Shown one piece after another: positions 1-7,415 of a stretch of DNA of 64,000 bases. This stretch comes from CAZKJL01 sp964553135 (GTDB lineage Bacteria > Patescibacteriota > Gracilibacteria > Peribacterales > Peribacteraceae). Every line of letters starts with the position of its first letter. Within the stretch, counting starts at the first letter, position 1. Where the stretch lies: positions 620,001 to 684,000 of the forward strand of contig CAZKJL010000001.1 in NCBI GenBank assembly GCA_964553135.1. The letters are read 5' to 3'. Below the pieces are notes generated by a model. The model was not told the DNA's origin, searched no databases, and worked only from the letters and a program-made list of their open reading frames with translations. Position numbers and translations under genes: made by a program.

Positions 1-839
1 TGGCGCTCAGTACCGCCAAGGCCGTGGGCCGCGAGCTCGGCATGCAGGTATACCCCGTCCTCGGCACGGGTTCGCTCCCGTTCCGCGGCAGCGTGAATCC
101 GTCGTACGTCGATACGTTCCTCACGCAGTACGCGGGCGTGCGTACGTACTCCATTCAGTCGGCGTTCCGCTACGACTATCCCAAGGACGAGGTGCGCAAG
201 GCGCTCATCAAGATCAAAAAAGAAGTGCCGCTCCGCAGGACCGTGAGCGTGAGCGAGTCCGATACGGTCAAGATCAAGAACGTGTGCACTCTCTTCACGC
301 AGATTTGGCAGCCGACGGTCGAAGCCATCGCTCCGCTCATCAATGAGGTGGCCGCTTACATTCCGCCGCGTCGCGAACGCATGCAGCACATCGGACTCTT
401 CGGTTACAGCCGCGGCGTCGGGAAGGTTCGCCTGCCGCGCGCCATCGGTTTTACCGCTGCGCTCTATTCCGTCGGCATTCCGCCCGAACTCATCGCCACG
501 GGCCGTGGGCTTGTGGCTGCCGGAAAAGCGGGTCTCCTCGATACCGTCGAGGAGTTCTACCCCGCGATGCGCGAAGACCTCAAGCATGCCGGAAAATATT
601 TGAACCGCGAGAATCTTGCGATGCTCGCCAAGAAGAAGTCGGTGTTCAAAGACATTCAAACGGACATCGATGCCATCGAAAAAATTCTGGAGATCGAGCT
701 CGTGCCCACGAAGCCGCATCACCTCGTGCATCGCAACATTACGTCCTCCATCTACCAGCGTTTGCAGGGCGGTGCCTCCAAGGAATCCATCCAGCGCGAC
801 ATCGTGGAGGCTGCCACGATCCGAAGAAGCCTCGGGTGA
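1..839 (+). CDS. ppcA: phosphoenolpyruvate carboxylase, archaeal type (C-terminal part)
   Basis: The frame is open from the window edge (codons begin at base 3), so the gene is cut at its 5' end and about 278 residues are visible, ending at TGA 837-839. The motif GTGSLPFRG near the visible N-terminus and the FGYSRGVGKVRLPRAIGF block match the short archaeal-type PEP carboxylase family, which makes oxaloacetate from PEP and bicarbonate in the cytoplasm. It is distinct from the roughly 900-residue bacterial enzyme. The GTG at base 24 is internal and not a start. Family assignment is from remembered motifs; substrate specificity is inferred from the family. Confidence 0.85.
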   Translation, partial: ALSTAKAVGRELGMQVYPVLGTGSLPFRGSVNPSYVDTFLTQYAGVRTYSIQSAFRYDYPKDEVRKALIKIKKEVPLRRTVSVSESDTVKIKNVCTLFTQIWQPTVEAIAPLINEVAAYIPPRRERMQHIGLFGYSRGVGKVRLPRAIGFTAALYSVGIPPELIATGRGLVAAGKAGLLDTVEEFYPAMREDLKHAGKYLNRENLAMLAKKKSVFKDIQTDIDAIEKILEIELVPTKPHHLVHRNITSSIYQRLQGGASKESIQRDIVEAATIRRSLG

Positions 840-858
840 CCTGTGGTATCATTCGGGT

Positions 859-1416
859 ATGACGAAAGCTTCCGATCCAACGAAATCGTCGGGCTCTTCC
901 GCGGGAGACCACGACGATCTGGCCGCAAAGGTGAAGGCCGCGCAGGCCGCTGACTCCGACACCGCGGCACTGCTCAAGAAAATCGATGAGCTCTCACAGC
1001 AGCTCAAGCAGGCCACCGAAACGGCCGCTCGTGCGCAGGCCGATTTGCAGAACGCCAAGATCCGCATGGAACGCGAGGCGGGGGATCTGCGTAAGTTCGC
1101 CTCCGAAGCGGTGCTCCTCAAGCTCCTTCCGACCATCGACAACTTGCAGCGGGCTCTCAAGTCACTGCCCAAAGATCTCGCTGAGCATCCGTGGGTGAAG
1201 GGCATCGTGGCGCTGGAGCAGAGCTTCATCAAGCAGGCCGCCGATATGGGCTTGAAGAGTTTTGAGTCCGTCGGTCAGCCGCTGGATGCAGAACGCCACG
1301 AGGTGTTGATGCAGGGACCGGGCAAGGCCGGCACGGTCACGGACGTCATCGAAGACGGGTACGAACTGCACGGCAAAGTCGTTCGCCCAGCGAAAGTGAA
1401 AGTCGGGGGCGGTTAG
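859..1416 (+). CDS. grpE: nucleotide exchange factor GrpE
   Basis: This 185-residue protein has a low-complexity, charged N-terminus, a long coiled-coil helix (about residues 35-80) and the C-terminal GrpE signature VIEDGYELHGKVVRPAKV. GrpE releases ADP from DnaK and so drives the Hsp70 cycle. No dnaK or dnaJ lies in the window. The ATG at 859 is chosen because a TATCAT hexamer (847-852) ends only six bases upstream, leaving no room for a ribosome site; the frame is open further upstream but overlaps the preceding gene. Its last four bases overlap the convergent gene at 1413. Confidence 0.93.
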   Translation: MTKASDPTKSSGSSAGDHDDLAAKVKAAQAADSDTAALLKKIDELSQQLKQATETAARAQADLQNAKIRMEREAGDLRKFASEAVLLKLLPTIDNLQRALKSLPKDLAEHPWVKGIVALEQSFIKQAADMGLKSFESVGQPLDAERHEVLMQGPGKAGTVTDVIEDGYELHGKVVRPAKVKVGGG

Positions 1417-1985
1417 CCCGCGATCAGCTTGGATCCGGCGATGAAGACCAGAATCCCGAGCATGTTCATGAAGAAGCTCAAGACCGCGAACGCACGTTCG
1501 TTGATGTTCGTCATGGAACTCACCAAGATCACGCCGAATTCATCGGGCAGAGGAGAAGCGATGACGAGACCGGCGAAGCACCATACGAGATATTCGCGCA
1601 CTTTCTCGGGCACGCTCTCGTGATGCAATTTGCGGTGTGCCCACGTCACGATGCGCGTGGTGCGGAGCTTGTGGATTTCTTCGTGGAAGAATTCGAAGCG
1701 CATCACGTGAAAAATCAGGAGGTCGGCGAGGAGTGCTCCGAATGCACCCACGGCTGCGCCGAGCCACGGATTCAGGGAGTGGCCGATTTCCAAAAAGATG
1801 CCGATGCCGAACGGCGCCGTGAATCCGAACGTGAAGAGGAGTCCTCCGATGAACGCCGCCATATACTCGCTCGCTCCTTGCGTTCCGTGGAGCCAGTGCA
1901 GTCCGCCCATCATGTAGAGGCCGTACGCCAAACACGTCGTGAACAGGAGGAGCAGCAGCCGAGGGTATTCTTTCATGATACGCAT
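1413..1985 (-). CDS. conserved hypothetical polytopic membrane protein
   Basis: I do not recognise the family. The 190-residue protein has about five hydrophobic segments (near residues 8-27, 40-66, 70-93, 130-150 and 165-188), separated by a His- and Arg-rich loop (HRKLHHESVPEKVREYL) that is probably cytoplasmic, so it should sit in the inner membrane. Its start is six bases from a perfect TATAAT on the minus strand (1992-1997), so it is likely leaderless. Its 3' end overlaps grpE tail to tail by four bases. No function can be assigned. Confidence 0.8.
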   Translation of the reverse strand: MRIMKEYPRLLLLLFTTCLAYGLYMMGGLHWLHGTQGASEYMAAFIGGLLFTFGFTAPFGIGIFLEIGHSLNPWLGAAVGAFGALLADLLIFHVMRFEFFHEEIHKLRTTRIVTWAHRKLHHESVPEKVREYLVWCFAGLVIASPLPDEFGVILVSSMTNINERAFAVLSFFMNMLGILVFIAGSKLIAG

Positions 1986-2017
1986 CAGACTATTATAACA
2001 AATTTTAGCCGATGCGT

Positions 2018-3307
2018 CTACTGTTTGATGGCTTGTGCAAACTGTTCCCCACGATCCTCGAAGTTCTTAAAATGCCCGTAACTCGGCGAAGCGGGGGAGA
2101 GGAGGATGATGGAGTGCAAAGTGGAAAGTGAAGAGTGAAAAGTTTTTGCAGTTTTTACGGCGTCGTGCATTGTCTTTGCATCAAAGAACGTCACCGTGGC
2201 GCCGGCTTTTTCGATGGCCTTCTTGATCGTTGCTCCGCTGTCGGGGAGCAGGATCACCGTCTTTACGTTCGAATTCTTGATGCGCTTCGCGAGCGGCGTG
2301 AAGTCGTAGCCGCGGTCTTGCCCGCCGAGGATCATGGTCTGCACGGCGTCACCCAGGGCATCGAGTGCCGCGACGGCCGACTCTGGCGTGGTGGAGATGG
2401 AGTCGTTGATCCACTCCGTGCCGTCTTTTTTGGCGACGGACTCCAGGCGGTGCGGGAGTCCTTTGAACGCTTTGATCGCGGCGATGGCCACGTCTTTGTC
2501 GACCCCGAAATAGCGCGCCACCTTGAGTGCTGCGGCGATGTTGCCGAGGTTGTGTGCTCCCTTCAAATGGATCTCACTCAGCTTCACGGGAGAGTCTTCG
2601 TGCGAGAAGTGTGTTTTGACTCCGATGCTCTCATCGGCGATCTGCTTCGCTTCGGGAGAAGCGCTGTGGAAAATGACGACGTCACCGGCTTTCTGGAATC
2701 GTGCGATGCGCTTCTTGGCGCCCAAATATTCTGCGAGTGAACCGTGATAATCCAGGTGCTCCGGAAAGAACGATGTCACGACCGCGATGTGCGGACTCGA
2801 TGTCAGTTCCATGAGTTGGTAACTACTCAATTCATGAACAAAAATTGTATTCGAATCGGCATCCGCGATGTGGGCGATCGCCGGTTCTCCGATGTTCCCG
2901 ACGAGGAAGACTTTTCGTCCGTCTCTCTTCAGAATCTCGTAGATCAATGAGGACGTCGTACTCTTTCCTTTGGATCCCGTGACACCCACGACGGTGGCTC
3001 CGGTCTTGGCGATCGTGTCCAAGAAAATCTGCGTCGAAGACGTGGAAAGCGGAAGGTGGAAAGAGGAAAGTTCCTTCGGGGGGATGCCGGGGGATTTGAT
3101 CACCGCGTCGAATCGGTTCAAGTCCTCCGTCCAAGAATCGCCGAGTTGCGATGCGTATGTCTTCGGTACGTCAATCGTCGGACTCTTGTCGGCGATGGTG
3201 ACGGATGCATCGGGCGCGAACCGTTCCAGTGCGGCGGCCATCGCACGTCCTTCGCGGCCGAAGCCCAGAATGCAGATCTTTTTGCCGTTAAGGTCCTGAA
3301 TGCGCAT
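2018..3307 (-). CDS. murD: UDP-N-acetylmuramoyl-alanine glutamate ligase (probable MurD2 type)
   Basis: This 429-residue Mur ligase has a Rossmann N-terminus (ICILGFGREGRAMAAAL), the ATP-binding loop GVTGSKGKSTTSS (about residues 98-110), ELSSYQL and the C-terminal NDSISTTPESAVAAL block. It ligates glutamate to UDP-MurNAc-L-Ala. The start ATG shares one base with the stop of the upstream murL (TAATG). By the Xanthomonas precedent (MurD2 adjacent to MurL) that pairing suggests it adds L-Glu, which MurL then inverts; this is inference. Two in-frame purine 7-mer arrays (2114-2141 and 3042-3069) create odd His/Ser/Leu-rich insertions (for example SFHLPLSTSS). The upstream in-frame extension is the murL shadow and was rejected. 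Confidence 0.9.
   Translation of the reverse strand: MRIQDLNGKKICILGFGREGRAMAAALERFAPDASVTIADKSPTIDVPKTYASQLGDSWTEDLNRFDAVIKSPGIPPKELSSFHLPLSTSSTQIFLDTIAKTGATVVGVTGSKGKSTTSSLIYEILKRDGRKVFLVGNIGEPAIAHIADADSNTIFVHELSSYQLMELTSSPHIAVVTSFFPEHLDYHGSLAEYLGAKKRIARFQKAGDVVIFHSASPEAKQIADESIGVKTHFSHEDSPVKLSEIHLKGAHNLGNIAAALKVARYFGVDKDVAIAAIKAFKGLPHRLESVAKKDGTEWINDSISTTPESAVAALDALGDAVQTMILGGQDRGYDFTPLAKRIKNSNVKTVILLPDSGATIKKAIEKAGATVTFFDAKTMHDAVKTAKTFHSSLSTLHSIILLSPASPSYGHFKNFEDRGEQFAQAIKQ
2114..2141. repeat. 7-mer purine array inside murD (3' end)
   Basis: Four exact-register 7-mers on the plus strand, AGTGCAA, AGTGGAA, AGTGAAG and AGTGAAA, lie inside the murD reading frame near its C-terminus. They are translated on the minus strand as a FHSSLSTLHS-like stretch that is not a conserved part of MurD. 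The same unit type recurs at 63421. Confidence 0.8.
3042..3069. repeat. 7-mer purine array inside murD (N-terminal domain)
   Basis: Four consecutive 7-mers, GTGGAAA, GCGGAAG, GTGGAAA and GAGGAAA, sit within the N-terminal domain of murD. They encode SFHLPLSTSS on the minus strand, between the UDP-binding domain and the ATP loop. The array length of 28 bases is not a multiple of three, so flanking bases must restore the frame. Confidence 0.8.
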
Positions 3308-4677
3308 TACGCCTGGAGGATAAACGGTTGGAGGAATTCGGGAATGAAGTGCTCGCCCGCCGGTTTCAGCGTCGTTTCGATGAGTGCGTCGCCGTCCGTG
3401 ATGCGGGGAAGGACGTCGTTGACGAACATCTTCATGGCTAAGCTCCCCTTGAGCTCGCCGCGTTTGTGCGCGAGCAGGAATGCAGCTTTCGTTTCGTCCG
3501 GCGTACCCACGCATTCGAACGGCTTGAATTTTTCGAGACCCAGCAGCTCGCGATACAGCGGGAGCAGCGCTTCGCTGTCGTAGAAGTTGCCGCCGAACAT
3601 TGTGAGCAGGTCTTCTTTGGGCAGGAATGCGGCCATGCACGAGAACACGAAGGCGCACTTGGGACACTCCCCGCACCAGCGGACGTCGCTGCGCTCTTCT
3701 TCCAGGATCTTCCAGTTCTTGTTGCAGCTCGTGGCCCGCTCGAAGTACTGCGGATACCGGGTGAAGATTTCGGCGATCTTGAGTTCCGAGAGGGGACGAA
3801 GCGCGCTGAAGTAGTCGACCTCGGTGCGAATGGTGTCCTTGAGGTAGCGGCGCAACATGCGCTCGAACTCCACGGACTTGCTCCACTGGTGGTTGATGAC
3901 GGCGCCCTTGTACTCCACGTTGCCTTCGTTGGCGCTCCGTTCATTGCTCATGGCGACGGCATCGAAGTCGTAGAGCAGGGCCATGAGGCACGAGAGAATC
4001 GAGAGATATGCCGTGATGGGCACGTGGCCGTTCAGTGCTCCTTCTTTGTTGAGGTCGAACAAGTTCCCGGAGAGCATGCGCCGTACGGTGATCATGGGCA
4101 TGCCCGATGCATGCGAAAGCTCATCGATGATGGGATGCGGTTCCATGCGCACAAGCGTGACGTTGGCGCCGGACGTGCGCAGCAGTTCCACGGTGGCCAT
4201 GGAGTCTTTGCCGCCGCCGATGGGGACCAGAATGCGCGGAGTCGTCGATTTCTTCGCCGAACGCAGCGTCATGGCCGGCAGCTTCTCGGGGTTCGGCGGC
4301 TCTTTGTTCTTCACGACGGGGAACTTCACGATGCCGCGGAAGTCGATGTTGTTTTGGTAGAAGAATTCCCCGAGACCCTTCTCGTACACCGTGTTCCAGA
4401 ATTTCGTCTCGGCCAAATTGAGCGGGCCCGAATCCACTTTGATGCTGCGCGGCAAGCACGTTTTAAAGTAGCTGATGCCCCCGATGATGTGCAGCGCGAA
4501 GAGCAGGCGTTCGATCTGCCAGTAGTGCTTGTTGAGCGTTTCATCGCTGACGCCCTCGGGCAGCAGGATCGTTTCCTCGAAATACTCGTCATCGTCCAAC
4601 ATGTAGCGGAGCGAGATTTTGCCGGCGTGGTGGTTCCACGAGTAACTGGAGAACCGAAAGGTGGAATACGATTTCAT
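3307..4677 (-). CDS. murL: MurL-like UDP-MurNAc-L-Ala-L-Glu epimerase
   Basis: This 456-residue protein has a PP-loop type ATP-binding motif (VPIGGGKDSMATVELL, about residues 151-166) and a cysteine cluster (WCGECPKCAFVFSC, about 335-348). Both fit MurL, the ATP-dependent epimerase that converts the terminal L-Glu of UDP-MurNAc-L-Ala-L-Glu to D-Glu in the cytoplasm. It replaces glutamate racemase MurI in the known Xanthomonas pathway. It overlaps murD by one base in a TAATG junction, as expected for a translationally coupled pair. The minus-strand hexamer TATGAT (4686-4691) ends eight bases before the ATG. Assignment rests on motif, length and neighbour. Confidence 0.8.
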   Translation of the reverse strand: MKSYSTFRFSSYSWNHHAGKISLRYMLDDDEYFEETILLPEGVSDETLNKHYWQIERLLFALHIIGGISYFKTCLPRSIKVDSGPLNLAETKFWNTVYEKGLGEFFYQNNIDFRGIVKFPVVKNKEPPNPEKLPAMTLRSAKKSTTPRILVPIGGGKDSMATVELLRTSGANVTLVRMEPHPIIDELSHASGMPMITVRRMLSGNLFDLNKEGALNGHVPITAYLSILSCLMALLYDFDAVAMSNERSANEGNVEYKGAVINHQWSKSVEFERMLRRYLKDTIRTEVDYFSALRPLSELKIAEIFTRYPQYFERATSCNKNWKILEEERSDVRWCGECPKCAFVFSCMAAFLPKEDLLTMFGGNFYDSEALLPLYRELLGLEKFKPFECVGTPDETKAAFLLAHKRGELKGSLAMKMFVNDVLPRITDGDALIETTLKPAGEHFIPEFLQPFILQA

Positions 4678-4719
4678 GAGTGCTCATCATACCGCATTTT
4701 TGCTCTGCGCATGGCCTTT

Positions 4720-5385
4720 TTAAGCCGTTTTCCGGAGCCATATGCAGTTGCCATCGCAATGCAGAACGTCGAGCTTTTTCTCACGCACGTACTCGCGTGC
4801 ACGTTCCTCCGATCCGTCATCGAAGAGTTCATCCCGGAGCGTCACGATGAGCACTCCGTCGTCATCAAGCAGCGCGATCATTTCATTCATGATGTTGTCG
4901 CACAGAGTGGCGTCATACTCGAACGGACTCTTCGGTGCGTTGAAGATGTTGAAGCACGCGACGATGTCGTACGGCCGTTCGAGCGACGTTGCCCAATCTC
5001 GTTTCGTGAGATCCAGCACGCGGTGGTCGTACTTCGCCTTCGGATTCGGGCGAATATCGATGCCCGTGACCTCCGCACCGAGTGTGGCCAGCATTTCGGC
5101 AAAGAACGGGGGATAGCGGTCGCGGAAGGCGTTCCCAAGCACGTACGGTTCGGTGGATCCGCAACCGACGTCGAGCACACGGAGGCCCTTCACCTTCGGT
5201 CCCAGTGCGGCAACGGCGTGCACCTCGCGCATGTCGGCGATATCGAAGTCGACTTCCCCCCACATGGCATCGACCGTCGAGAAGAACAGTTCTTGTGCCC
5301 CGAGAAACTTGGGTTCACGGAAAAGTCCCGCGGGATCCGTGCGTTCTTTCATACGCCGCAGGTAATCGAGATCGATGGATATCAT
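4720..5385 (-). CDS. class I SAM-dependent methyltransferase
   Basis: The 221-residue protein has the SAM-binding motif I (LRVLDVGCGSTEPYVLG, about residues 64-80), an acidic residue at the end of the next strand (VTGIDIRPNP) and a motif around YDIVACFNIFNAP. The target molecule cannot be told. The start MISIDLDYL at 5385 is chosen because the frame upstream is only the antisense shadow of the tRNA-Leu gene, whose 3' CCA ends two bases away. It may therefore be cotranscribed with and released from the tRNA. Confidence 0.8.
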   Translation of the reverse strand: MISIDLDYLRRMKERTDPAGLFREPKFLGAQELFFSTVDAMWGEVDFDIADMREVHAVAALGPKVKGLRVLDVGCGSTEPYVLGNAFRDRYPPFFAEMLATLGAEVTGIDIRPNPKAKYDHRVLDLTKRDWATSLERPYDIVACFNIFNAPKSPFEYDATLCDNIMNEMIALLDDDGVLIVTLRDELFDDGSEERAREYVREKKLDVLHCDGNCIWLRKTA

Positions 5386-5387
5386 GA

Positions 5388-5472
5388 TGGTGCCGAAGGA
5401 GGGAATCGAACCCTCACACCTTGCGGTACACGATTTTGAGTCGTGCGCGTCTACCAATTCCGCCACTTCGGC
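5388..5472 (-). tRNA. tRNA-Leu (anticodon CAA)
   Basis: The minus strand folds as a class II tRNA: acceptor GCCGAAG/CTTCGGC, a long variable arm, anticodon stem CACGA/TCGTG with loop CTCAAAA (anticodon CAA), T-loop GGTTCGATTCC and an encoded CCA. Length is 85 nt. Just upstream (about 5481-5508) is a 28-nt hairpin, GCCGAGCG paired with CGCTTGGC, whose first five bases equal those of the tRNA. Confidence 0.95.
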
Positions 5473-5533
5473 AAAGAGCACGCCAAGCGTACAGCGTTTT
5501 ACGCTCGGCTTCCATGCCGTCGTGACGTCTTGC

Positions 5534-5719
5534 TCAGGCCAACTTGCTCAGATCCGAGTTAGCGCGCGAGCGCTGTGCTTGGAGTGCCGCGATATCGCGA
5601 TCCAGCTGCGCAACTTCGCTGCGAAGCAGATCTTTCTGCTTTCGAATGAGTTCTTCCGTACGCCGCTTCTGTTCATCGGCCTGTTTCATCTGCTGCGCCA
5701 GGTCTTGTGAGGTTGTCAT
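5534..5719 (-). CDS. small coiled-coil protein
   Basis: I do not recognise this 61-residue protein (MTTSQDLAQQMKQADEQ...). It is highly charged with heptad-like spacing (KQADEQKRRTEELIRKQKDL), so it is probably one long coiled-coil helix. It has no membrane segment and no cysteine. The downstream ATG at 5719 is preferred to the upstream in-frame ATG at 5761, which would add a hydrophobic stretch unlike the rest. It stands alone between tRNA-Leu and a divergent membrane gene. Confidence 0.6.
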   Translation of the reverse strand: MTTSQDLAQQMKQADEQKRRTEELIRKQKDLLRSEVAQLDRDIAALQAQRSRANSDLSKLA

Positions 5720-5853
5720 AATGAAAAAAGGGAAGTGATATCTCAAGATGAGACGTGCCATGCGTATCTTTCCTTACCGTTTTCGAACCATTTTGCGTAC
5801 GCGTCCATCATAAAAGCATCGGTTCGTCCGTCTCCGTAGTACCATTTGTCTCC

Positions 5854-6102
5854 ATGAAGCTCTGGTTCCGCGCCAAAAATTACGGCTGGGGATGGTACCC
5901 GTCCTCGTGGCAGGGCTGGGTCATCCTGCTCCTCTACATCCTGCTCATGGGTGTCACGGGGCTCGGCATCGACGGCGCATCGCATTCCGTCAGTGACACG
6001 CTCATGATCGTGGTCCCGCTGTGGGTGCTCTATACGTGCATGCTCCTCCTCATCTGCATCGCCACGGGCGAAAAGCCGCGGTGGCGTTGGGGCAAGGATT
6101 AG
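5854..6102 (+). CDS. small two-helix membrane protein
   Basis: The 82-residue protein has two hydrophobic helices (about residues 20-40 and 48-70), an aromatic N-terminus (WFRAKNYGWGWYPSSWQGW) and a basic tail (KPRWRWGKD). Positive-inside topology puts both ends in the cytoplasm. TACCAT (5840-5845) ends eight bases before the ATG, which decides the start and suggests a leaderless mRNA. It overlaps the convergent phosphofructokinase by four bases. Function unknown. Confidence 0.7.
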   Translation: MKLWFRAKNYGWGWYPSSWQGWVILLLYILLMGVTGLGIDGASHSVSDTLMIVVPLWVLYTCMLLLICIATGEKPRWRWGKD

Positions 6103-7310
6103 GCCTTTTGACCTTCCGTCGTCGTGATCGGCATGGAGCCCGGAGGAATCATCTCGGCGGTTTCGTGGATGGTGCCTGTGAGACCGGGTACGAGGTCCAT
6201 TTCTGCTCGCGTCAGTCTGATGCGATCGGCCGCAGCTTTCGGGACGAGGCGCATGCTCATGGTTTCCGCGTCGTACATGTCTTCGGTCACGAAGCGTCCG
6301 CCTGCGACTTCCGAAAGCGGCACGTCGACGATCTGTCCGCCGCGGTACGACACCATGCGTCCGTAGAGATCGTTGCTCGCCAGAAGCCCTGCGTACGCAC
6401 CGAGTCTGGAGGCGAATACGGCGTCGTGAGCCACGGGTGCGCCGTTGCGCGCGTGGTAACCCACGACTTGCGTCTGGGTGCCGAGGCCCGTTGCATTCTT
6501 GATCATGAGCGACAGTCTGTCGCCCGCACCCTTGAGCTTGGGGTGTCCGAATGAGTCCACTTCGGCGTCGTCATCGGGCGGAAAGTATCCTTCGGAGACG
6601 GCGATGACCGCGTTGCGCACCGGCCTGCCGTTGCTGTCACGTTCGTTGTACACCTCGTTGATTCTTCGCATCAGCACTTGTTCGTCGATGGGGAACTCGG
6701 GAATGAGCACGATGTCCGCTCCGCCGGCTTCGCCTCCGTGCAGCGTGATCCATCCTGCGTTCCGTCCCATCACTTCCACCACGGCAACGCGACTCATGGA
6801 CTGTGCGTCCACGCGCATATCGCGCATCTGTTCCGCAGCGCGGTTCACCGCTGACTCGAAACCGAACGTCCGGTCCGTTCCCATGACATCGTTATCCACG
6901 GTCTTGGGTACGCCGATCGCGCGCACGACGCCGTGCTCCTGCAGTTCGCGGGCTTGCCCCAGCGTGTCATCGCCACCGATGGCGATGATGCCCGTGAGTC
7001 CGTATGCCTTCACGGTCTCGGCCACTTGGTCGTATTGGTCGTGCTTGATCTTCGTTCGTGAGCTTCGCAGTGTGGTTCCTCCTTGGCTCAAGAGGTCATG
7101 CAGCTCTCGGCGCGTGAGGTCGGAAAGTCTGATGACATCTTCCCGGGGCTTCAGGAGCCCCTTCCATCCTTCCGGAATGCCGATGGCTTCGTGACCGTCA
7201 GCCTTCAGCTGACGTGCGGCCGTGGAAAGAACGGCGTTGAGGCCGGGAGCGATGCCGCCGCCGGTGAAAATACCGACGCGCTGCTTGGGAAGTGTGGAGG
7301 GGGTGTTCAT
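6099..7310 (-). CDS. pfp: 6-phosphofructokinase, probably pyrophosphate-dependent
   Basis: This 403-residue PFK-family enzyme phosphorylates fructose 6-phosphate in glycolysis. It shows the N-terminal GIFTGGGIAPGLNAV, GGDDT (about residues 110-114) and PKTVDND (about 134-140). In characterised families, Asp as the second acidic residue of GGDD and Lys in PKTxDND go with pyrophosphate, whereas ATP enzymes have GGDGS and PGTIDND. Use of PPi is therefore inferred, which would save ATP and allow reversal. MGRNAGWI and the C-terminal domain are intact. The symbol pfp is given for the inferred PPi type. Confidence 0.88.
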   Translation of the reverse strand: MNTPSTLPKQRVGIFTGGGIAPGLNAVLSTAARQLKADGHEAIGIPEGWKGLLKPREDVIRLSDLTRRELHDLLSQGGTTLRSSRTKIKHDQYDQVAETVKAYGLTGIIAIGGDDTLGQARELQEHGVVRAIGVPKTVDNDVMGTDRTFGFESAVNRAAEQMRDMRVDAQSMSRVAVVEVMGRNAGWITLHGGEAGGADIVLIPEFPIDEQVLMRRINEVYNERDSNGRPVRNAVIAVSEGYFPPDDDAEVDSFGHPKLKGAGDRLSLMIKNATGLGTQTQVVGYHARNGAPVAHDAVFASRLGAYAGLLASNDLYGRMVSYRGGQIVDVPLSEVAGGRFVTEDMYDAETMSMRLVPKAAADRIRLTRAEMDLVPGLTGTIHETAEMIPPGSMPITTTEGQKA

Positions 7311-7415
7311 AGGAGGCGCACTATTTCATGTGTCGGTTTGTGTCGCAAGTTTTGATGCGGGCAGTGGTTCGTTTCGCTCATTTGCTTGCTCCAAAGAGGC
7401 GGGTACGATTGCACC

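Noticed and set aside
24..24. GTG as start of the PEP carboxylase
   Set aside because: The frame is open to the window edge and upstream codons match the family, so the gene is cut by the window.
3466..5439. 657-codon plus-strand ORF across murL and the methyltransferase
   Set aside because: It is the antisense shadow of murL and its neighbour, has no family motif and runs through a tRNA gene.
5386..5481. N-terminal extension of the methyltransferase (AEVAELVDAHDSKSC)
   Set aside because: This is the translation of the tRNA-Leu gene and not protein-coding sequence.
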